Shown here: piece by piece, positions 9,895 through 19,825 of the stretch
How the letters are laid out: the number at the start of each line of letters is the position of its first letter
Numbering within the stretch: position 1 is the first letter of the stretch
Source of the DNA: Aporhodopirellula aestuarii
GTDB lineage: Bacteria; Planctomycetota; Planctomycetia; Pirellulales; Pirellulaceae
Direction: 5' to 3'
Length of the DNA stretch: 64,000 nt
NCBI RefSeq assembly: GCF_023701485.1
Contig: NZ_JAMQBK010000029.1
Coordinates: 207,501-271,500 of the forward strand
The notes under the pieces: generated by a model
What the model was told of the DNA's origin: nothing
The model's database searches: none
Seen by the model: only the letters and a program-made list of their open reading frames with translations
Position numbers and translations under genes: made by a program

Positions 9895-10794
9895 TTACTT
9901 CGCCGATTGCAGTTTTGCCGCGAGCAACGTGTTGTGTAGCAGCATTGCGATTGTCAGGGGGCCCACGCCACCGGGGACGGGGGTGATCGCCGACGCGACC
10001 TGTTCGGCTTCGTCGAAATGGACGTCCCCGACCAGTCGGTCTCCAACGCGATTGATACCGACATCGACGACCACGGCGCCGGGCCGGATCATCTCCCCAC
10101 GGATCATTTCAGGGCGTCCGACCGCGGCGATCAGGATATCGGCGGTCAGGCAGATTTCCTTGAGGTTCTTGGTCCGGCTGTGGGCCAGCGTGACCGTGGC
10201 GTTGGCGGTTTCGGGGCCGCACGATCCGTCTTTTTGTGCGAGCATCATCGCCATCGGCTTGCCGACAATCTCACTGCGCCCGACCACGACGACATGTTGT
10301 CCGGAGGTTTGAATATTGCAGCGGTGCAGCATCTGCACGATGCCGTGCGGGGTGCAGGGCAGAAAACGCGGACGGCCCTGCATCAGCAACCCGACATTAA
10401 TCGGCGAAAACGCGTCAACATCCTTGAGCGGGTCGACGGCGTCGAGCACCGCCCGTTCATCCAGCGGCGGGGCGTCGCCAATCGGTTGGGGCAGGGGAAG
10501 TTGGACCAAAATCCCGTTAACCGACGGGTCCCCGTTGAGTTCGTCGATCCGTTGCAACAATTCAGCGGGCGTCGTGGAGGCGGGCAGCCGATCGAGTTGA
10601 CTGGAGATACCGGCCTTTTCGCACGCACGCTCTTTGTTTCGGACATACACCTGACTGGCCGGATCATCACCGACGAGGATCGCGGCCAGTTTGGGAGCAG
10701 CGTTGCCCGCAGCGACGAACTGCTCGACCGCTTGTGCGACTTCCGCTCGAATTTCGAGTGCGATTTTCTTGCCATCCAGCCGTGTTGCGGGCAT
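9895..10794 (-). CDS. folD: bifunctional methylenetetrahydrofolate dehydrogenase / methenyltetrahydrofolate cyclohydrolase
   Basis: FolD interconverts 5,10-methylene-THF, methenyl-THF and 10-formyl-THF in the cytoplasm, supplying one-carbon units for purines and formyl-Met. The family motifs are present: ASQVYVRNKERACEKAGI with the active-site Tyr and Lys, NGILVQLPLP, and the nucleotide-binding stretch HVVVVGRSEIVGKPMAMML followed by PGGVGPLTIAMLL. The length (about 299 residues) is normal. A TTG two codons upstream (10800) is in frame, but GAAGG seven bases before the ATG at 10794 favours the ATG. It is divergent from the sulfite reductase gene, with 173 bp between the starts. Confidence 0.95.
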   Translation of the reverse strand: MPATRLDGKKIALEIRAEVAQAVEQFVAAGNAAPKLAAILVGDDPASQVYVRNKERACEKAGISSQLDRLPASTTPAELLQRIDELNGDPSVNGILVQLPLPQPIGDAPPLDERAVLDAVDPLKDVDAFSPINVGLLMQGRPRFLPCTPHGIVQMLHRCNIQTSGQHVVVVGRSEIVGKPMAMMLAQKDGSCGPETANATVTLAHSRTKNLKEICLTADILIAAVGRPEMIRGEMIRPGAVVVDVGINRVGDRLVGDVHFDEAEQVASAITPVPGGVGPLTIAMLLHNTLLAAKLQSAK

Positions 10795-10967
10795 GATCAA
10801 ACCTTCGGTTTAGGAAAACTAGGGAGTTTTGAGTTCGACGTAGTGATAACTCCGCCTAATCGCTATAGTTAGGCGCCCAGTCATCCCAGCAAACGTGGAC
10901 GACTGCGAACATTTCGCTCAAAGACGGTCGAACGACCGGACGCAAAATACACAGGATTTTCCTCTCG

Positions 10968-12734
10968 ATGTCTACCGACGCTTCCGAATCTAGCTCCCAA
11001 ACTGAGGCACCGATCAAGCTCAGCGCGGTCGAAAAGATCAAGCTGGAGAGCAATTATTTGATGGGGACGATCGATCAAGAATTGCTCGATCCGGTCGACC
11101 ACTTCAACAACGACAACCTTCAATTGCTGAAATTCCACGGCAGCTACCAGCAAGACGACCGTGATCGGCGTGTGGAGTTGAAGAAATCCGGCGGCGGCAA
11201 AGCCTATTCGATGATGCTGCGATGCCGCATTCCGGGAGGCCGAATGACGTCGGATCAACTCGTCGCGCATCTCGATATGTGTGACGAACTCGGTAATTCG
11301 ACGCTGAAAATCACCACGCGGCAAACACTGCAACTCCACGGAATTCTTAAGCAGAATTTGCGGGAAACGATCGATCGCATCAACGCATGCGGGCTTTCCA
11401 CGCTGGCCGCCTGCGGTGACGTCAACCGGAACATCATGTGTTGCCCCGCCAAGCGGGTCGGTCCGATTCATGCTCAGCTTGAGCGGTTTACCGACGAATT
11501 GACCGCAGCTTTGGCGCCACAGACACCTGCGTATCATGAGTTATGGATCACCGACCCTGACACGGGTGAAAAATCACTCGCCGATGGGGGTGAGCCCAGT
11601 CCGACTAGCAACCCGGTGATCGATGAGCCCTTGTATGGGCCCACGTATCTGCCGCGGAAATTCAAATGCGGCATCGCGTTACCGGAAGACAACTGCATCG
11701 ACATTTACACCCAGGACCTGGGGTTCATCGCGGTAGTGCGTGACGACAAAATCATCGGCTACAACGTCATCGTTGGTGGCGGGATGGGACGCACCCCGAG
11801 TGCGAAGAAGACTTTCCCCGCCCTGGCCAAACGGATGGCGTTCGTCACCCCGGAGCAAGCGATCGACGTGGCCAAGGCGGTCATCATCGTTCAGCGAGAC
11901 AACGGAAATCGTTCGGACCGCAAGGTCGCACGGATGAAGTATCTCATCGCGGACTGGGGAATCGAGCGTTTCCGCGCCGAAGTCGAATCGGTCTTTGGTG
12001 AAAAGCTCGCCGATTGCACCGAAGACGATGTGCACGGTTTCGATGATCACATGGGATGGCAAGCCCAGGGTGATGGGAAATGGTCATACGGGCTCAACGT
12101 CGAAAACGGCCGGCTCTACGACAACGAAAAAATCCAGTTCAAGACTGCGTTTCGTAAAATTTGCGCGGAATTCAATCGGGAGATTCGGTTTACCGGCCAC
12201 CAGAGCATTATCTTCTGTGATATCGAAGAGAACGAGAAAGATCGGTTGATCGAGCTGATTCAAGAGCACGGAATCCCAACGACCGAGCAAACCAGTACGG
12301 TGCGACGTTGGTCGATGTCTTGCGTGGCACTGCCGACGTGTGGTCTCGCGATCACCGAGAGCGAGCGTCGCCTACCGAGCCTGATCGACTCGATCGAGGA
12401 ACCACTTGCAAAACTCGGGTTATCTGGTGAGCGATTCACGATTCGGATGACGGGGTGCCCCAACGGCTGTGCCCGCCCTTACAACGCAGATCTGGCGTTG
12501 GTCGGACGAGCGGTTGGTAAGTATACGATGTTTACCGGCGGAGGCTGGCTCGGCAATCGTTTGGCCGAAATCTATAAGGACTCGGTGAAAGACGACGAAG
12601 TCGTTGACGAGATGGTGGGGCTGTTTTCCGCGTTCAAAGCCAACCGAGAAGGCTCCGAATCCTTCGGCGACTTCTGCGCACGAGTGGGCGTCGAGAAACT
12701 AGCCGAATTGGCCGAGGCTGCTCCACGACCGTAA
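10968..12734 (+). CDS. cysI: assimilatory sulfite reductase, sirohaem/4Fe-4S hemoprotein subunit (CysI type)
   Basis: The enzyme reduces sulfite to sulfide with six electrons for cysteine synthesis. The order of motifs follows CysI closely: STLKITTRQTLQLHGILK, CGDVNRNIMCCPAK, GPTYLPRKFK, the cluster ligands SCVALPTCGLA (C-x5-C) and TGCPNGCARP (C-x3-C). It ends with the GESFGDFC-type tail (here EGSESFGDFCARVGVEKL). The length of 588 residues fits CysI (about 570). Nitrite reductases of the NirA group share the cluster motifs, but the sequence flow is nearer CysI. No flavoprotein (CysJ) gene is adjacent, so the electron donor, ferredoxin or a separate flavoprotein, is unknown. Confidence 0.85.
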   Translation: MSTDASESSSQTEAPIKLSAVEKIKLESNYLMGTIDQELLDPVDHFNNDNLQLLKFHGSYQQDDRDRRVELKKSGGGKAYSMMLRCRIPGGRMTSDQLVAHLDMCDELGNSTLKITTRQTLQLHGILKQNLRETIDRINACGLSTLAACGDVNRNIMCCPAKRVGPIHAQLERFTDELTAALAPQTPAYHELWITDPDTGEKSLADGGEPSPTSNPVIDEPLYGPTYLPRKFKCGIALPEDNCIDIYTQDLGFIAVVRDDKIIGYNVIVGGGMGRTPSAKKTFPALAKRMAFVTPEQAIDVAKAVIIVQRDNGNRSDRKVARMKYLIADWGIERFRAEVESVFGEKLADCTEDDVHGFDDHMGWQAQGDGKWSYGLNVENGRLYDNEKIQFKTAFRKICAEFNREIRFTGHQSIIFCDIEENEKDRLIELIQEHGIPTTEQTSTVRRWSMSCVALPTCGLAITESERRLPSLIDSIEEPLAKLGLSGERFTIRMTGCPNGCARPYNADLALVGRAVGKYTMFTGGGWLGNRLAEIYKDSVKDDEVVDEMVGLFSAFKANREGSESFGDFCARVGVEKLAELAEAAPRP

Positions 12735-13062
12735 CCGGTCGCGACGAATTTGCTCTCACGATGTCGGCAAACGGTTTTCACCCATCCGACAGTGAGCTAG
12801 CCAGGAATCATTGTGCGAAATCCTGTTGGCCGCTTGGAGGTTAACAGGGCTGCTAGATCTTTGCGAAGACGTGGAGATTGAGGCTGCGCAAGTCTTGCCT
12901 CGATTCTTAGTCGCGATAGCGATGACAAGCGAAAACCCCAGACGCCAGTCCGGGGGCGACTTCGTGACTCGCCTCGCGATAAACTCCTGCCAACCTGACT
13001 GCGCCGCTTCAGGGCTTCACACGCTGCCAATAGGAAAGGTGCTGGTTAGCCGCCTGCGCCGG
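12735..13062. other. intergenic, no gene recognised
   Basis: This 328-bp gap separates two converging genes. Short ORFs on both strands have no recognisable domain or convincing start. I see no strong hairpin with a T-run, no tRNA and no repeat copy here. Confidence 0.5.
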
Positions 13063-13836
13063 TCAGTTCATGCGTGCATTGATGACTTCAATGCTCTCCA
13101 GAATCTTTCGCTCGGTCTCACGTAACCGCATGTCAAAGAGATAGAGCTTCTTGAGGTTCTTCATTTCCGCAATCGATTGCAGCATCGTTTTGCGTACATC
13201 AAGGTTTCGGTAGAGGCTATCGGAATCGAGCTTCGGATCGGGCCAGCCGACCCACAGTTCCGAGACACTGTCGAGGTGCCGGAAGCCTTGCAATTCCGCG
13301 TATTCGAGCGGATTGTTCATGATTTTCAGCACGCGAACGTTCTTCATTTTTTGGATCGGCGCCAGTTCGGCGACGTCGCAGTGTGAGACGTCGAGGTATT
13401 CGACGTTCGGGAAATTTCTTGCGACCACCTTCAACGTGTCGCCATCTGCGATTCCCGCTCCGACGCGATTGGCCCCAATCGGCGCAAAATCAAGTTGCCG
13501 AACGTCTTCAAAGCTGCCGCCGCAGAAAATAGCCTGCTGCAATCGGTACCGACTATCGATTGCGTAAAAGCCGAGTCGGTTGATGGCGGGAAGCCCATTG
13601 GTGGAGACGACGTCGGGTTTTCGGATGATTTCGCCGCCGAGTTTCATGAAATGGTCCATCATGCTCGATCTCATCTGCCGTTGAGTCGTTTGCTCATGCT
13701 TGGAGACGGCGACCGTCGAGGCGGCATATCCGCCGAAAAGTGCCCCTGCAAAGCAGGCGACAACCATTTGAATCCAGGCTGGCCACGACGCCAGCGAGAA
13801 TTTCCCAGGCATGTATTTGGCCGGAATTTTAGACAT
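13063..13836 (-). CDS. membrane-anchored leucine-rich-repeat-like protein
   Basis: The ATG at 13836 gives 257 residues. A single membrane segment lies at about 18-42 (WPAWIQMVVACFAGALFGGYAA). Behind it, residues about 110-230 carry irregular repeats such as FPNVEYLDVSHCDVAEL, MKNVRVLKIMNNPLEYAEL and MKNLKKLYLFDMRL, which read like leucine-rich repeats of the type common in planctomycetes. This suggests an extracytoplasmic binding protein held in the membrane. No partner gene is adjacent and no specific function can be named. Confidence 0.6.
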   Translation of the reverse strand: MSKIPAKYMPGKFSLASWPAWIQMVVACFAGALFGGYAASTVAVSKHEQTTQRQMRSSMMDHFMKLGGEIIRKPDVVSTNGLPAINRLGFYAIDSRYRLQQAIFCGGSFEDVRQLDFAPIGANRVGAGIADGDTLKVVARNFPNVEYLDVSHCDVAELAPIQKMKNVRVLKIMNNPLEYAELQGFRHLDSVSELWVGWPDPKLDSDSLYRNLDVRKTMLQSIAEMKNLKKLYLFDMRLRETERKILESIEVINARMN

Positions 13837-14381
13837 CGGTTACCTACATCATCTCGAATAAGGATCGGGTGGAAATTAAACCTGCTGGAAAACAGTCAAA
13901 AAACGCAGGTTGTATGTGATTGGGTTTTCAAGCCAAAGTTCACTGGTTTGCGAGTTTCGTCGCAATCTCCATTATGCATCAATAACGTACTAATACCGGC
14001 CTTGCGCCTGTTCAAGTTGCGCGTTGAAGCGTTGGAATTTTGTAGTTTGTGTCCGGTCGCTGGTGTGCATTCGAGTTTTAGGCGGTGATTTGCCTGATAA
14101 ACGCTAGCGGTCGTAACCACGCCGATCCGCAATGGCTTCAGCCGGGGATCTCTCGGGACCGGCCTTCGGGCCTGACGTGGCGTCTGCCAACCGGCTCTGT
14201 TGGGGCGTCGCGACCAAGGGTTGCTCGGAATAACGTGATGTGTGAACGCGTGTGCACACTGTCTCGGCGGGTTGGCGCCGCCGTTTGCTTGGCGATTCCG
14301 CTGCTTGTCCCCGCGGTCGGCTATCCTGTTCGGTCGGTTCGTTGGCGCCCTCGCTGGGCCTGACGTCGTTTTTTAACCGTA
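13837..14381. other. intergenic region upstream of two divergent genes
   Basis: These 545 bp lie between the LRR-like gene (minus) and the protease gene (plus) and should hold both promoters. A short GGCC-TTCG-GGCC hairpin occurs near 14160-14173. A possible 92-codon ORF (14085-14363) has no domain and is not called. No RNA gene is recognised. Confidence 0.5.
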
Positions 14382-16253
14382 GTGAGAGGGCCCGAGGTGT
14401 TGCTGAAATTATTACCGATCGTTTTGAAGCTATCCCTGGTCCTTGGTTGTCTGGCCGCATCTGTTCGGGGGCAGTCGGAGGACTCGCGATCACACGAAAC
14501 GATTACGGGGGCTGCGGACACCCACGCTGATGTCGACGAACTCACCGTGGCAGCCGAACGCATCGCAGAATCCATCGCCGAGGGAGCGGTAGCCTCAACG
14601 GGGCGTGTGACGGTTGTCTATTTCACACCGTCGGATCGAGATCCGGCATTGCGACATGTCGAGCGGATAAGGCGTATCGTTAGTGAGGCAGCTGGGTTCT
14701 ATGAACGCGAACTCCGTCGCCACGGATTTGACGGACGCAGAATGAATGTTTTGCGAAATGATCGAGGTGAGATCGATATCATCGACGTCGTCGGGGCAGG
14801 GCAGGGCGGTGATTATGGGAAGCCCGACGGGGACAAAATTCGGAACGAAATCGTTCCAGTTCTGGAAACTCGGGGGATCGATCCGGCTCGGTCTGTCATC
14901 TTGCTGTTTTGCAATCTGATGGACTACGACGCCGCGAAAGGAACGATCTCGCATCACAGTCCTTACTACGGCGGTGGATCGTATCTTTCGGGAACGGCAT
15001 GGCAATGTGATTCGGAGATCCTCGATCCGCTCCGGTTTCGTGACCTCACTCCGCTGCACGACGGGGAATACGGTGCCATCACGATCGGTCGCCACAATTC
15101 GATTTTTATTGGCGGTGTGATTCATGAACTTGGTCACGCATTGGCCTTGCCACATTGTCGGCAGCGAGAAGATGAAGCGGTGAGGGGTACGGCCTTAATG
15201 GGGGCAGGAAATCGAACTTACGCGCAGGAGTTGCGTGGCGAAGGTCGCGGGACATTCTTGACCCAAGCTCATGCTCTGCAATTGGCGGCGCATCCGGTGT
15301 TCAATCGGCAGATGACGAAGGACTTAACAAAGCGTGCACCGGCGGATTGGTCTGATCTCAAGATTGATGCCACCGACGACAATCAAATTCGTATTCGCGG
15401 TACCGTGCAATCGGAAATCCCGATTCATGGAGTTGTCGCGTACTTCGATCCAGACGGACGTGGGGACTACGACGCGACGACCGCCACGGCAGTGCCCGAT
15501 GAACAGGGGCGGTTCGCGATGCGGAGTGGACCACTGCGTCCGCTCAATGGCGAGTTGCGATTAACCGCCTGTCACGTGAACGGGTCAAAAAGTGGGCGCT
15601 CCCTTTTTTACCGAATTAGAAATGACGGGAGCCCGGATTTGTCTGCCATTCGGCTCGAGTTGGAATTGGCACCTATGATCAACTCGCTACGGCGATCGAA
15701 CTACGACGCCGCGGAAGCCTCGCTTGTTGAAATCGCTGCGGGCGACGAATCGCTACTCCGCATCGGACGACAGGTGCTCGACCGATTTCGTGAGTCGGAC
15801 AGTCACGAGATGATCGGTCTTGGAATGGTCGATGCGGAGAAGCGTTCGATTTCGTTGTCGAAGATCAAGCCGACCTCAGAACGCGTCGGTTGGCTGCGTC
15901 CCGTTTACGATGCGGTTCCCGAAAAGGCCAAGCTATTGTCACTCGGTGGCGAGTATTTTGCTCAAGGGATCTACGCGCACGCACCCGCGAAGCATGTCTA
16001 TGCGATTCAACGCCAGTGGAACCGATTGGTGGGCCGATGCGGCGTCCAAGACGGCCACGGTGGGAATGTCGTTTTCCAAATCATCGGAGATGATCGGTTG
16101 CGATGGAGTTCACGCGTCATCGGGGCAGGGCAGGGCGGTAGGTTTGATTTAGATATTTCGGACATCACCACACTTTCGCTGGTCGTCAGTGATTCAGGGG
16201 ACGGAAACGGAGGCGATTGGGGCGTTTGGATCGAACCGACGTTGACGAGGTAG
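14382..16253 (+). CDS. exported zinc-metalloprotease-like protein with C-terminal NPCBM domain
   Basis: The GTG at 14382 gives 623 residues (another GTG is five codons in). A signal peptide is evident ([20 protein letters not shown]). The zinc site [13 protein letters not shown] supplies H248, E249, H252 and H258, a metzincin-like spacing except that Ala replaces the usual Gly. The last 125 residues or so form an NPCBM domain ([17 protein letters not shown]... and GDWGVWIEP), a carbohydrate-binding module typical of planctomycete secreted enzymes. The motif GAGQGG occurs twice (about 138-143 and 581-586), each encoded by the same CCCTG-type repeat. A sulfatase gene follows 56 bp downstream on the same strand, so the pair may act on a sulfated glycoconjugate; that is inference. 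Confidence 0.75.
   Translation: MRGPEVLLKLLPIVLKLSLVLGCLAASVRGQSEDSRSHETITGAADTHADVDELTVAAERIAESIAEGAVASTGRVTVVYFTPSDRDPALRHVERIRRIVSEAAGFYERELRRHGFDGRRMNVLRNDRGEIDIIDVVGAGQGGDYGKPDGDKIRNEIVPVLETRGIDPARSVILLFCNLMDYDAAKGTISHHSPYYGGGSYLSGTAWQCDSEILDPLRFRDLTPLHDGEYGAITIGRHNSIFIGGVIHELGHALALPHCRQREDEAVRGTALMGAGNRTYAQELRGEGRGTFLTQAHALQLAAHPVFNRQMTKDLTKRAPADWSDLKIDATDDNQIRIRGTVQSEIPIHGVVAYFDPDGRGDYDATTATAVPDEQGRFAMRSGPLRPLNGELRLTACHVNGSKSGRSLFYRIRNDGSPDLSAIRLELELAPMINSLRRSNYDAAEASLVEIAAGDESLLRIGRQVLDRFRESDSHEMIGLGMVDAEKRSISLSKIKPTSERVGWLRPVYDAVPEKAKLLSLGGEYFAQGIYAHAPAKHVYAIQRQWNRLVGRCGVQDGHGGNVVFQIIGDDRLRWSSRVIGAGQGGRFDLDISDITTLSLVVSDSGDGNGGDWGVWIEPTLTR
14793..14809 (-). repeat. CCCTG-type short repeat, in frame
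   Basis: The plus strand reads GGGGCAGGGCAGGGCGG inside the protease gene and encodes Gly-Ala-Gly-Gln-Gly-Gly. The same 17-mer recurs at 16122-16138. Confidence 0.7.
16122..16138 (-). repeat. CCCTG-type short repeat, in frame
   Basis: A second identical GGGGCAGGGCAGGGCGG in the same gene, again encoding GAGQGG, in the NPCBM domain. Confidence 0.7.
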
Positions 16254-16309
16254 CTTTCGGTGTCGAAATGATTGTGTGTTCCTATTTTGTGTTGAGAGAA
16301 TTGAAAAGC

Positions 16310-17782
16310 ATGAGTGTACGAATTGGGCTTCGACGCAGGATGGCGTTGATTGTTTGCGGTTTGCTGGTGGGATTGCTGTTTTACGGCGCGGCGGAGCGTT
16401 GCCTGGCGGAGACTCCGCGCAACGTGTTGTTGATTTGTGTGGATGACTTGCGGCCTGAACTGAATTGCTATGGTCGCGACTACATCCGATCGCCGAATAT
16501 CGATCGGTTGGCTGAACAGGGATGTCGGTTTGATCGGCACTACGTGCAGGCGCCCACGTGTGGTGCATCACGATGTGCGCTCTTGACGGGACAGTACAGC
16601 GATTCGGGAAACGACGCATTGTTCAAGCGTGCTAACAGGTTGTCGCAGAATCCTGATGCGGTCGCTCCCAGCATGCCGCGTTGGTTTCGTGATCTTGGAT
16701 ACACGACGGTTTCGGTCGGGAAAATATCGCACCATCCAGGTGGTCGTGGCGGAAGCGATTGGGATGACGATCGCGAGATCGAGATGCCGGGGGATTGGGA
16801 TCGACACCTGATGCCGACCGGTCCGTGGCAGCATCCGCGTGGGGCGATGCACGGTTTGGCCAATGGCGAGATCCGTGCCAACGCAAGTGACATGGACGTG
16901 TTCCAATCTGCTTCCGGCGAGAACGATCGATATCCCGATGACCTGATTGCGCAAACGTCGTTGGACCAACTCCGGACTTTGGCGAGCGATGTAGATGAAA
17001 GGCCGTTCTTTTTGGCCGTCGGTTTTATTCGGCCGCACCTTCCCTTTGGTGCTCCCGCCATCGACATGCAGCCTTACCACGATGCGGTGCTGCCGGCGAT
17101 CGCGAGCCCGACCAAGCCAAAAGGGAAAACAACATGGCATCGTTCTGGCGAGTTCATGGCGTACAACCGCTGGGGGAATGACCCCAATCAAGATCGTGAA
17201 TTTGCAACCGCGGTACGCAAACACTATGCGGCGTGTGTGACCTATGCGGACCGGAATGTTGGACGCATGCTGGACGAACTCGATCGACTTGGTCTTCGTG
17301 ATTCCACGATTGTTGTGTTATGGGGTGATCATGGTTGGCACTTAGGTGAACACGCGATTTGGGGTAAGCATGCGTTGTTTGAGGAAGACCTTCGATCGCC
17401 GTTGATCGTCCGCGCGCCCGGACGGGTCGCTGAGGGGACTCACACCGATGCGATTGTGGAGTCGATCGATATCTATCCGACGTTGTGCGAATTGGCGGCG
17501 TCGCAATCAGCACCCGATCAAACGGATGGCGTTTCGCTGACCGAAATTTTGCAGGATCCGGCTAAGGAGGGACATGTTGCGGTCTCCTACAGTCGCGACC
17601 AAACGATACGCACTGATGAATTTCGGTTAGTGCTTCATCGAGATGGTTTTGTCGAATTGTATGACCACCGCGTGGACCCGGCGGAAACTTCGAACGTTGC
17701 CTCCGAGTTTCCAGATGTGGTTGCCCGCCTGAAGGCTCAGTTGCATGAGCGGCTCCGGTTGCGAGATCAACGGCATGGCTGA
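16310..17782 (+). CDS. sulfatase, iduronate-2-sulfatase-like
   Basis: The ATG at 16310 fits best. A longer ORF reaches back into the preceding gene, but this start puts a signal peptide ([20 protein letters not shown]) at the N-terminus and has GAGAG-type purines upstream. The mature part opens [19 protein letters not shown], the metal-binding beta strand of sulfatases. The formylglycine motif is [13 protein letters not shown] with C84 as the residue to be oxidised. Later [19 protein letters not shown] gives the remaining metal and substrate residues. The HxPF motif ([11 protein letters not shown]) and overall order resemble iduronate-2-sulfatase. It would hydrolyse sulfate esters outside the cytoplasm, probably on algal or animal polysaccharides. 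It needs a formylglycine-generating or anaerobic maturase encoded elsewhere. Confidence 0.9.
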   Translation: MSVRIGLRRRMALIVCGLLVGLLFYGAAERCLAETPRNVLLICVDDLRPELNCYGRDYIRSPNIDRLAEQGCRFDRHYVQAPTCGASRCALLTGQYSDSGNDALFKRANRLSQNPDAVAPSMPRWFRDLGYTTVSVGKISHHPGGRGGSDWDDDREIEMPGDWDRHLMPTGPWQHPRGAMHGLANGEIRANASDMDVFQSASGENDRYPDDLIAQTSLDQLRTLASDVDERPFFLAVGFIRPHLPFGAPAIDMQPYHDAVLPAIASPTKPKGKTTWHRSGEFMAYNRWGNDPNQDREFATAVRKHYAACVTYADRNVGRMLDELDRLGLRDSTIVVLWGDHGWHLGEHAIWGKHALFEEDLRSPLIVRAPGRVAEGTHTDAIVESIDIYPTLCELAASQSAPDQTDGVSLTEILQDPAKEGHVAVSYSRDQTIRTDEFRLVLHRDGFVELYDHRVDPAETSNVASEFPDVVARLKAQLHERLRLRDQRHG

Positions 17783-17806
17783 TCGTGTGATTGGTCGTCT
17801 GATCGC

Positions 17807-17821
17807 GGGGCAGGGCAGGGG
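17807..17821 (-). repeat. CCCTG-type short repeat, intergenic
   Basis: GGGGCAGGGCAGGGG between the sulfatase and sirtuin genes, the same unit as the in-gene copies at 14793 and 16122. Confidence 0.65.
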
Positions 17822-17847
17822 AGTCAAAAACGGGAAGGGCAGTTCCT

Positions 17848-18561
17848 TCAGGTGAGTTCTGCGAGCAGTCGGGGCACTTCTTCACTCGCTCGTCCCCGGC
17901 GGCATTCGTCAAACGCATCCGAGGCGGGCGTGTCGCCAAGGTTGATTTCGATTTTTCGGCAACTGCGCTTGGTCAATTGCACGATTCCCGCGGCGGGATA
18001 AACGAGGCCTGAGGTGCCGATGGCGATAAAGACGTCCGCATCCGTCGCGGCGTCTTCGATTTGTTCCAACCCGATCGGCACCTCCCCGAACCAAACCACG
18101 TGTGGCCGCAGGCAGCCACGCATCTTTTCGTTTTCGGGGGCGTTGGGGTGCGGCGTGTCCATGCCGAGATCTCCTCTCCATGCGAACAATTTGTTCGAGT
18201 AGATGCATCGAGCTTTGAAGAGTTCGCCGTGCATGTGCAGCACATTGCGACTGCCCGCCCGCGTGTGCAAATCGTCGATGTTCTGGGTGACGATGAGAAA
18301 ATCGCCGGCAGACCGAGCGGCGTGTTTTTGCTCGAAATCGGCCAGAGCGACGTGGGCGGCATTGGGCTGGATCTCGGGTGATTGCAGGGCCCGCCGGCGT
18401 TCGTTGTAAAACCGGTGGACGAGCTCGGGATTGCGGGCAAATCCCTCCGGGGTTGCCACCTCTTCGACCGCGTGGCCTTCCCAAAGGCCATCGGCGTCGC
18501 GAAACGTCGGGATGCCTGATTCGGCGGAAATTCCGGCTCCGGTGAGGATGAGAATATTCAT
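17848..18561 (-). CDS. cobB: NAD-dependent protein deacylase, sirtuin (CobB/SIRT5-like)
   Basis: The ATG at 18561 gives 237 residues. The NAD-binding motifs are TGAGISAESGIPTFRD near the N-terminus and VTQNIDDLHTRAG. The catalytic histidine is H111 in VLHMHGEL. The late motif is RPHVVWFGE. Y52 and R55 (FYNERRR) form the YxxR pair that marks sirtuins able to remove succinyl or malonyl groups. In the zinc ribbon only C119 and C150 are visible, so two of the four usual cysteines are missing, and structural zinc binding may be altered or absent. The enzyme acts on acylated lysines of cytoplasmic proteins. It is convergent with the sulfatase gene. Confidence 0.9.
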   Translation of the reverse strand: MNILILTGAGISAESGIPTFRDADGLWEGHAVEEVATPEGFARNPELVHRFYNERRRALQSPEIQPNAAHVALADFEQKHAARSAGDFLIVTQNIDDLHTRAGSRNVLHMHGELFKARCIYSNKLFAWRGDLGMDTPHPNAPENEKMRGCLRPHVVWFGEVPIGLEQIEDAATDADVFIAIGTSGLVYPAAGIVQLTKRSCRKIEINLGDTPASDAFDECRRGRASEEVPRLLAELT

Positions 18562-18850
18562 GTGGCGGTCAAAGAGCGGTGAACGAGGGGAGGGCAGGCG
18601 GCCGGGAAAATCATCGAGGCTGGGCTGGAATCAGGTTCACGGACGCAACCATTCTTGGGGAAAACTCGCGGGCGAGGGTAGGGCGGTCCGCAAAAATCGA
18701 GCCTCCCGGCGGGATCGCGACGCGGCCGGATTTCCGGCGGTTCCGTGGGCAGGATCTCTTCCCTTTCGTTCGCGGGGGGAGTTGGGCTATCATGCGTCGG
18801 CAAATTCTACCTGATCCGCATTTTCGACTTTTCTACCGTGTGGCTGCCTG

Positions 18851-19822
18851 ATGTCCAAATCCCGCGATTTCCTCGGTCCCTACCGACTCGCCCGATTGAT
18901 CCGGGTGGGGTCAACCGCTGAAGTTTGGGAAGCGATCGACGAAACGAGCTCGGACAACAAGCGGTACGCGTTGAAGGTGCTCCGGGCAAGCTGTGCGGAG
19001 GACAAAAATGAGCTGGCGCTGCTCAAGCACGAGTTCAATGTCGGCAAATCATTGTCGAGTCCGCGGATCATCAAAGTTCTTGACCACCAAACGGACAAGG
19101 GGCGACCGTTCTTGGTGCTCGAGCTGTTCAGCGAATTGAATATGAAGCAGGCGCTGCGGAAGGGGCCTGATTCGCTTGCCTTTATGCTGGACAAGATTAT
19201 CGAGCAGGCCGCCGAGGGCCTCTATTACATGCACACCAAGAATTGGATTCACCGCGATATCAAGCCGGACAACTATCTCGTTGCCCGCGACGGTGAAACC
19301 AAATTGATCGACTTCACGATCGCTGAGCCGAAACGCACCGGATTGAAGAAGCTGTTCTACAAGGCGAAGACGGTCCAGGGCACTCGAAGCTATATGTCGC
19401 CGGAGCAAATTCGTGGCAAGCTGTGTGACGAACGCAGCGACATCTATTCATTCGGCTGCGTGCTGTTTGAGTTGGTGACGGGCAAGCCGCCGTTCACGGG
19501 ACAAACACCTAACGATTTGTTGTCGAAACACCTCAGCGCGTCGATCCCGAGCCCGATCGTCTACAACGAAAACGTGACGACGGACTTCGCGGGAATCGTC
19601 AAGCGAATGATGGCGAAGAAGCCGGACGATCGTCCCGAGTCGGTTTGGGAGTTCTTAAAGGAGTTCCGCACGATCGAGATTTGGCGGAAACGGCCACGCG
19701 TGCCGGAGGAAAGTGTGTTCGATGACATTGGTGGCATGATGTCAGCCGAGGACATGATCAAGCGCCCGGACGGCAACTACGAAAAAAGAGACAAAAGCAA
19801 CGGCAACAACGAGGAAGGCTAA
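18851..19822 (+). CDS. soluble Ser/Thr protein kinase with DFT in place of DFG
   Basis: The ATG at 18851 gives 323 residues. The kinase fold covers about 10-275: ATP-site lysine K42 (RYALKVL), HRDIKPDN with catalytic D136 and N141, activation loop start LIDFTIAEPK (D154-F-T156 where Gly is usual), SPEQIRG and SDIYSFGCVLFELVTG. The glycine-rich loop (RVGSTAEVWEA) keeps only its first glycine. The tail (275-323) is charged and has no membrane segment, unlike many planctomycete PknB-type receptors. Only three bases separate its stop from the start of accA, so the two are almost certainly co-transcribed. The target is unknown; AccA is the obvious candidate by position. Confidence 0.9.
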   Translation: MSKSRDFLGPYRLARLIRVGSTAEVWEAIDETSSDNKRYALKVLRASCAEDKNELALLKHEFNVGKSLSSPRIIKVLDHQTDKGRPFLVLELFSELNMKQALRKGPDSLAFMLDKIIEQAAEGLYYMHTKNWIHRDIKPDNYLVARDGETKLIDFTIAEPKRTGLKKLFYKAKTVQGTRSYMSPEQIRGKLCDERSDIYSFGCVLFELVTGKPPFTGQTPNDLLSKHLSASIPSPIVYNENVTTDFAGIVKRMMAKKPDDRPESVWEFLKEFRTIEIWRKRPRVPEESVFDDIGGMMSAEDMIKRPDGNYEKRDKSNGNNEEG

Positions 19823-19825
19823 ACG

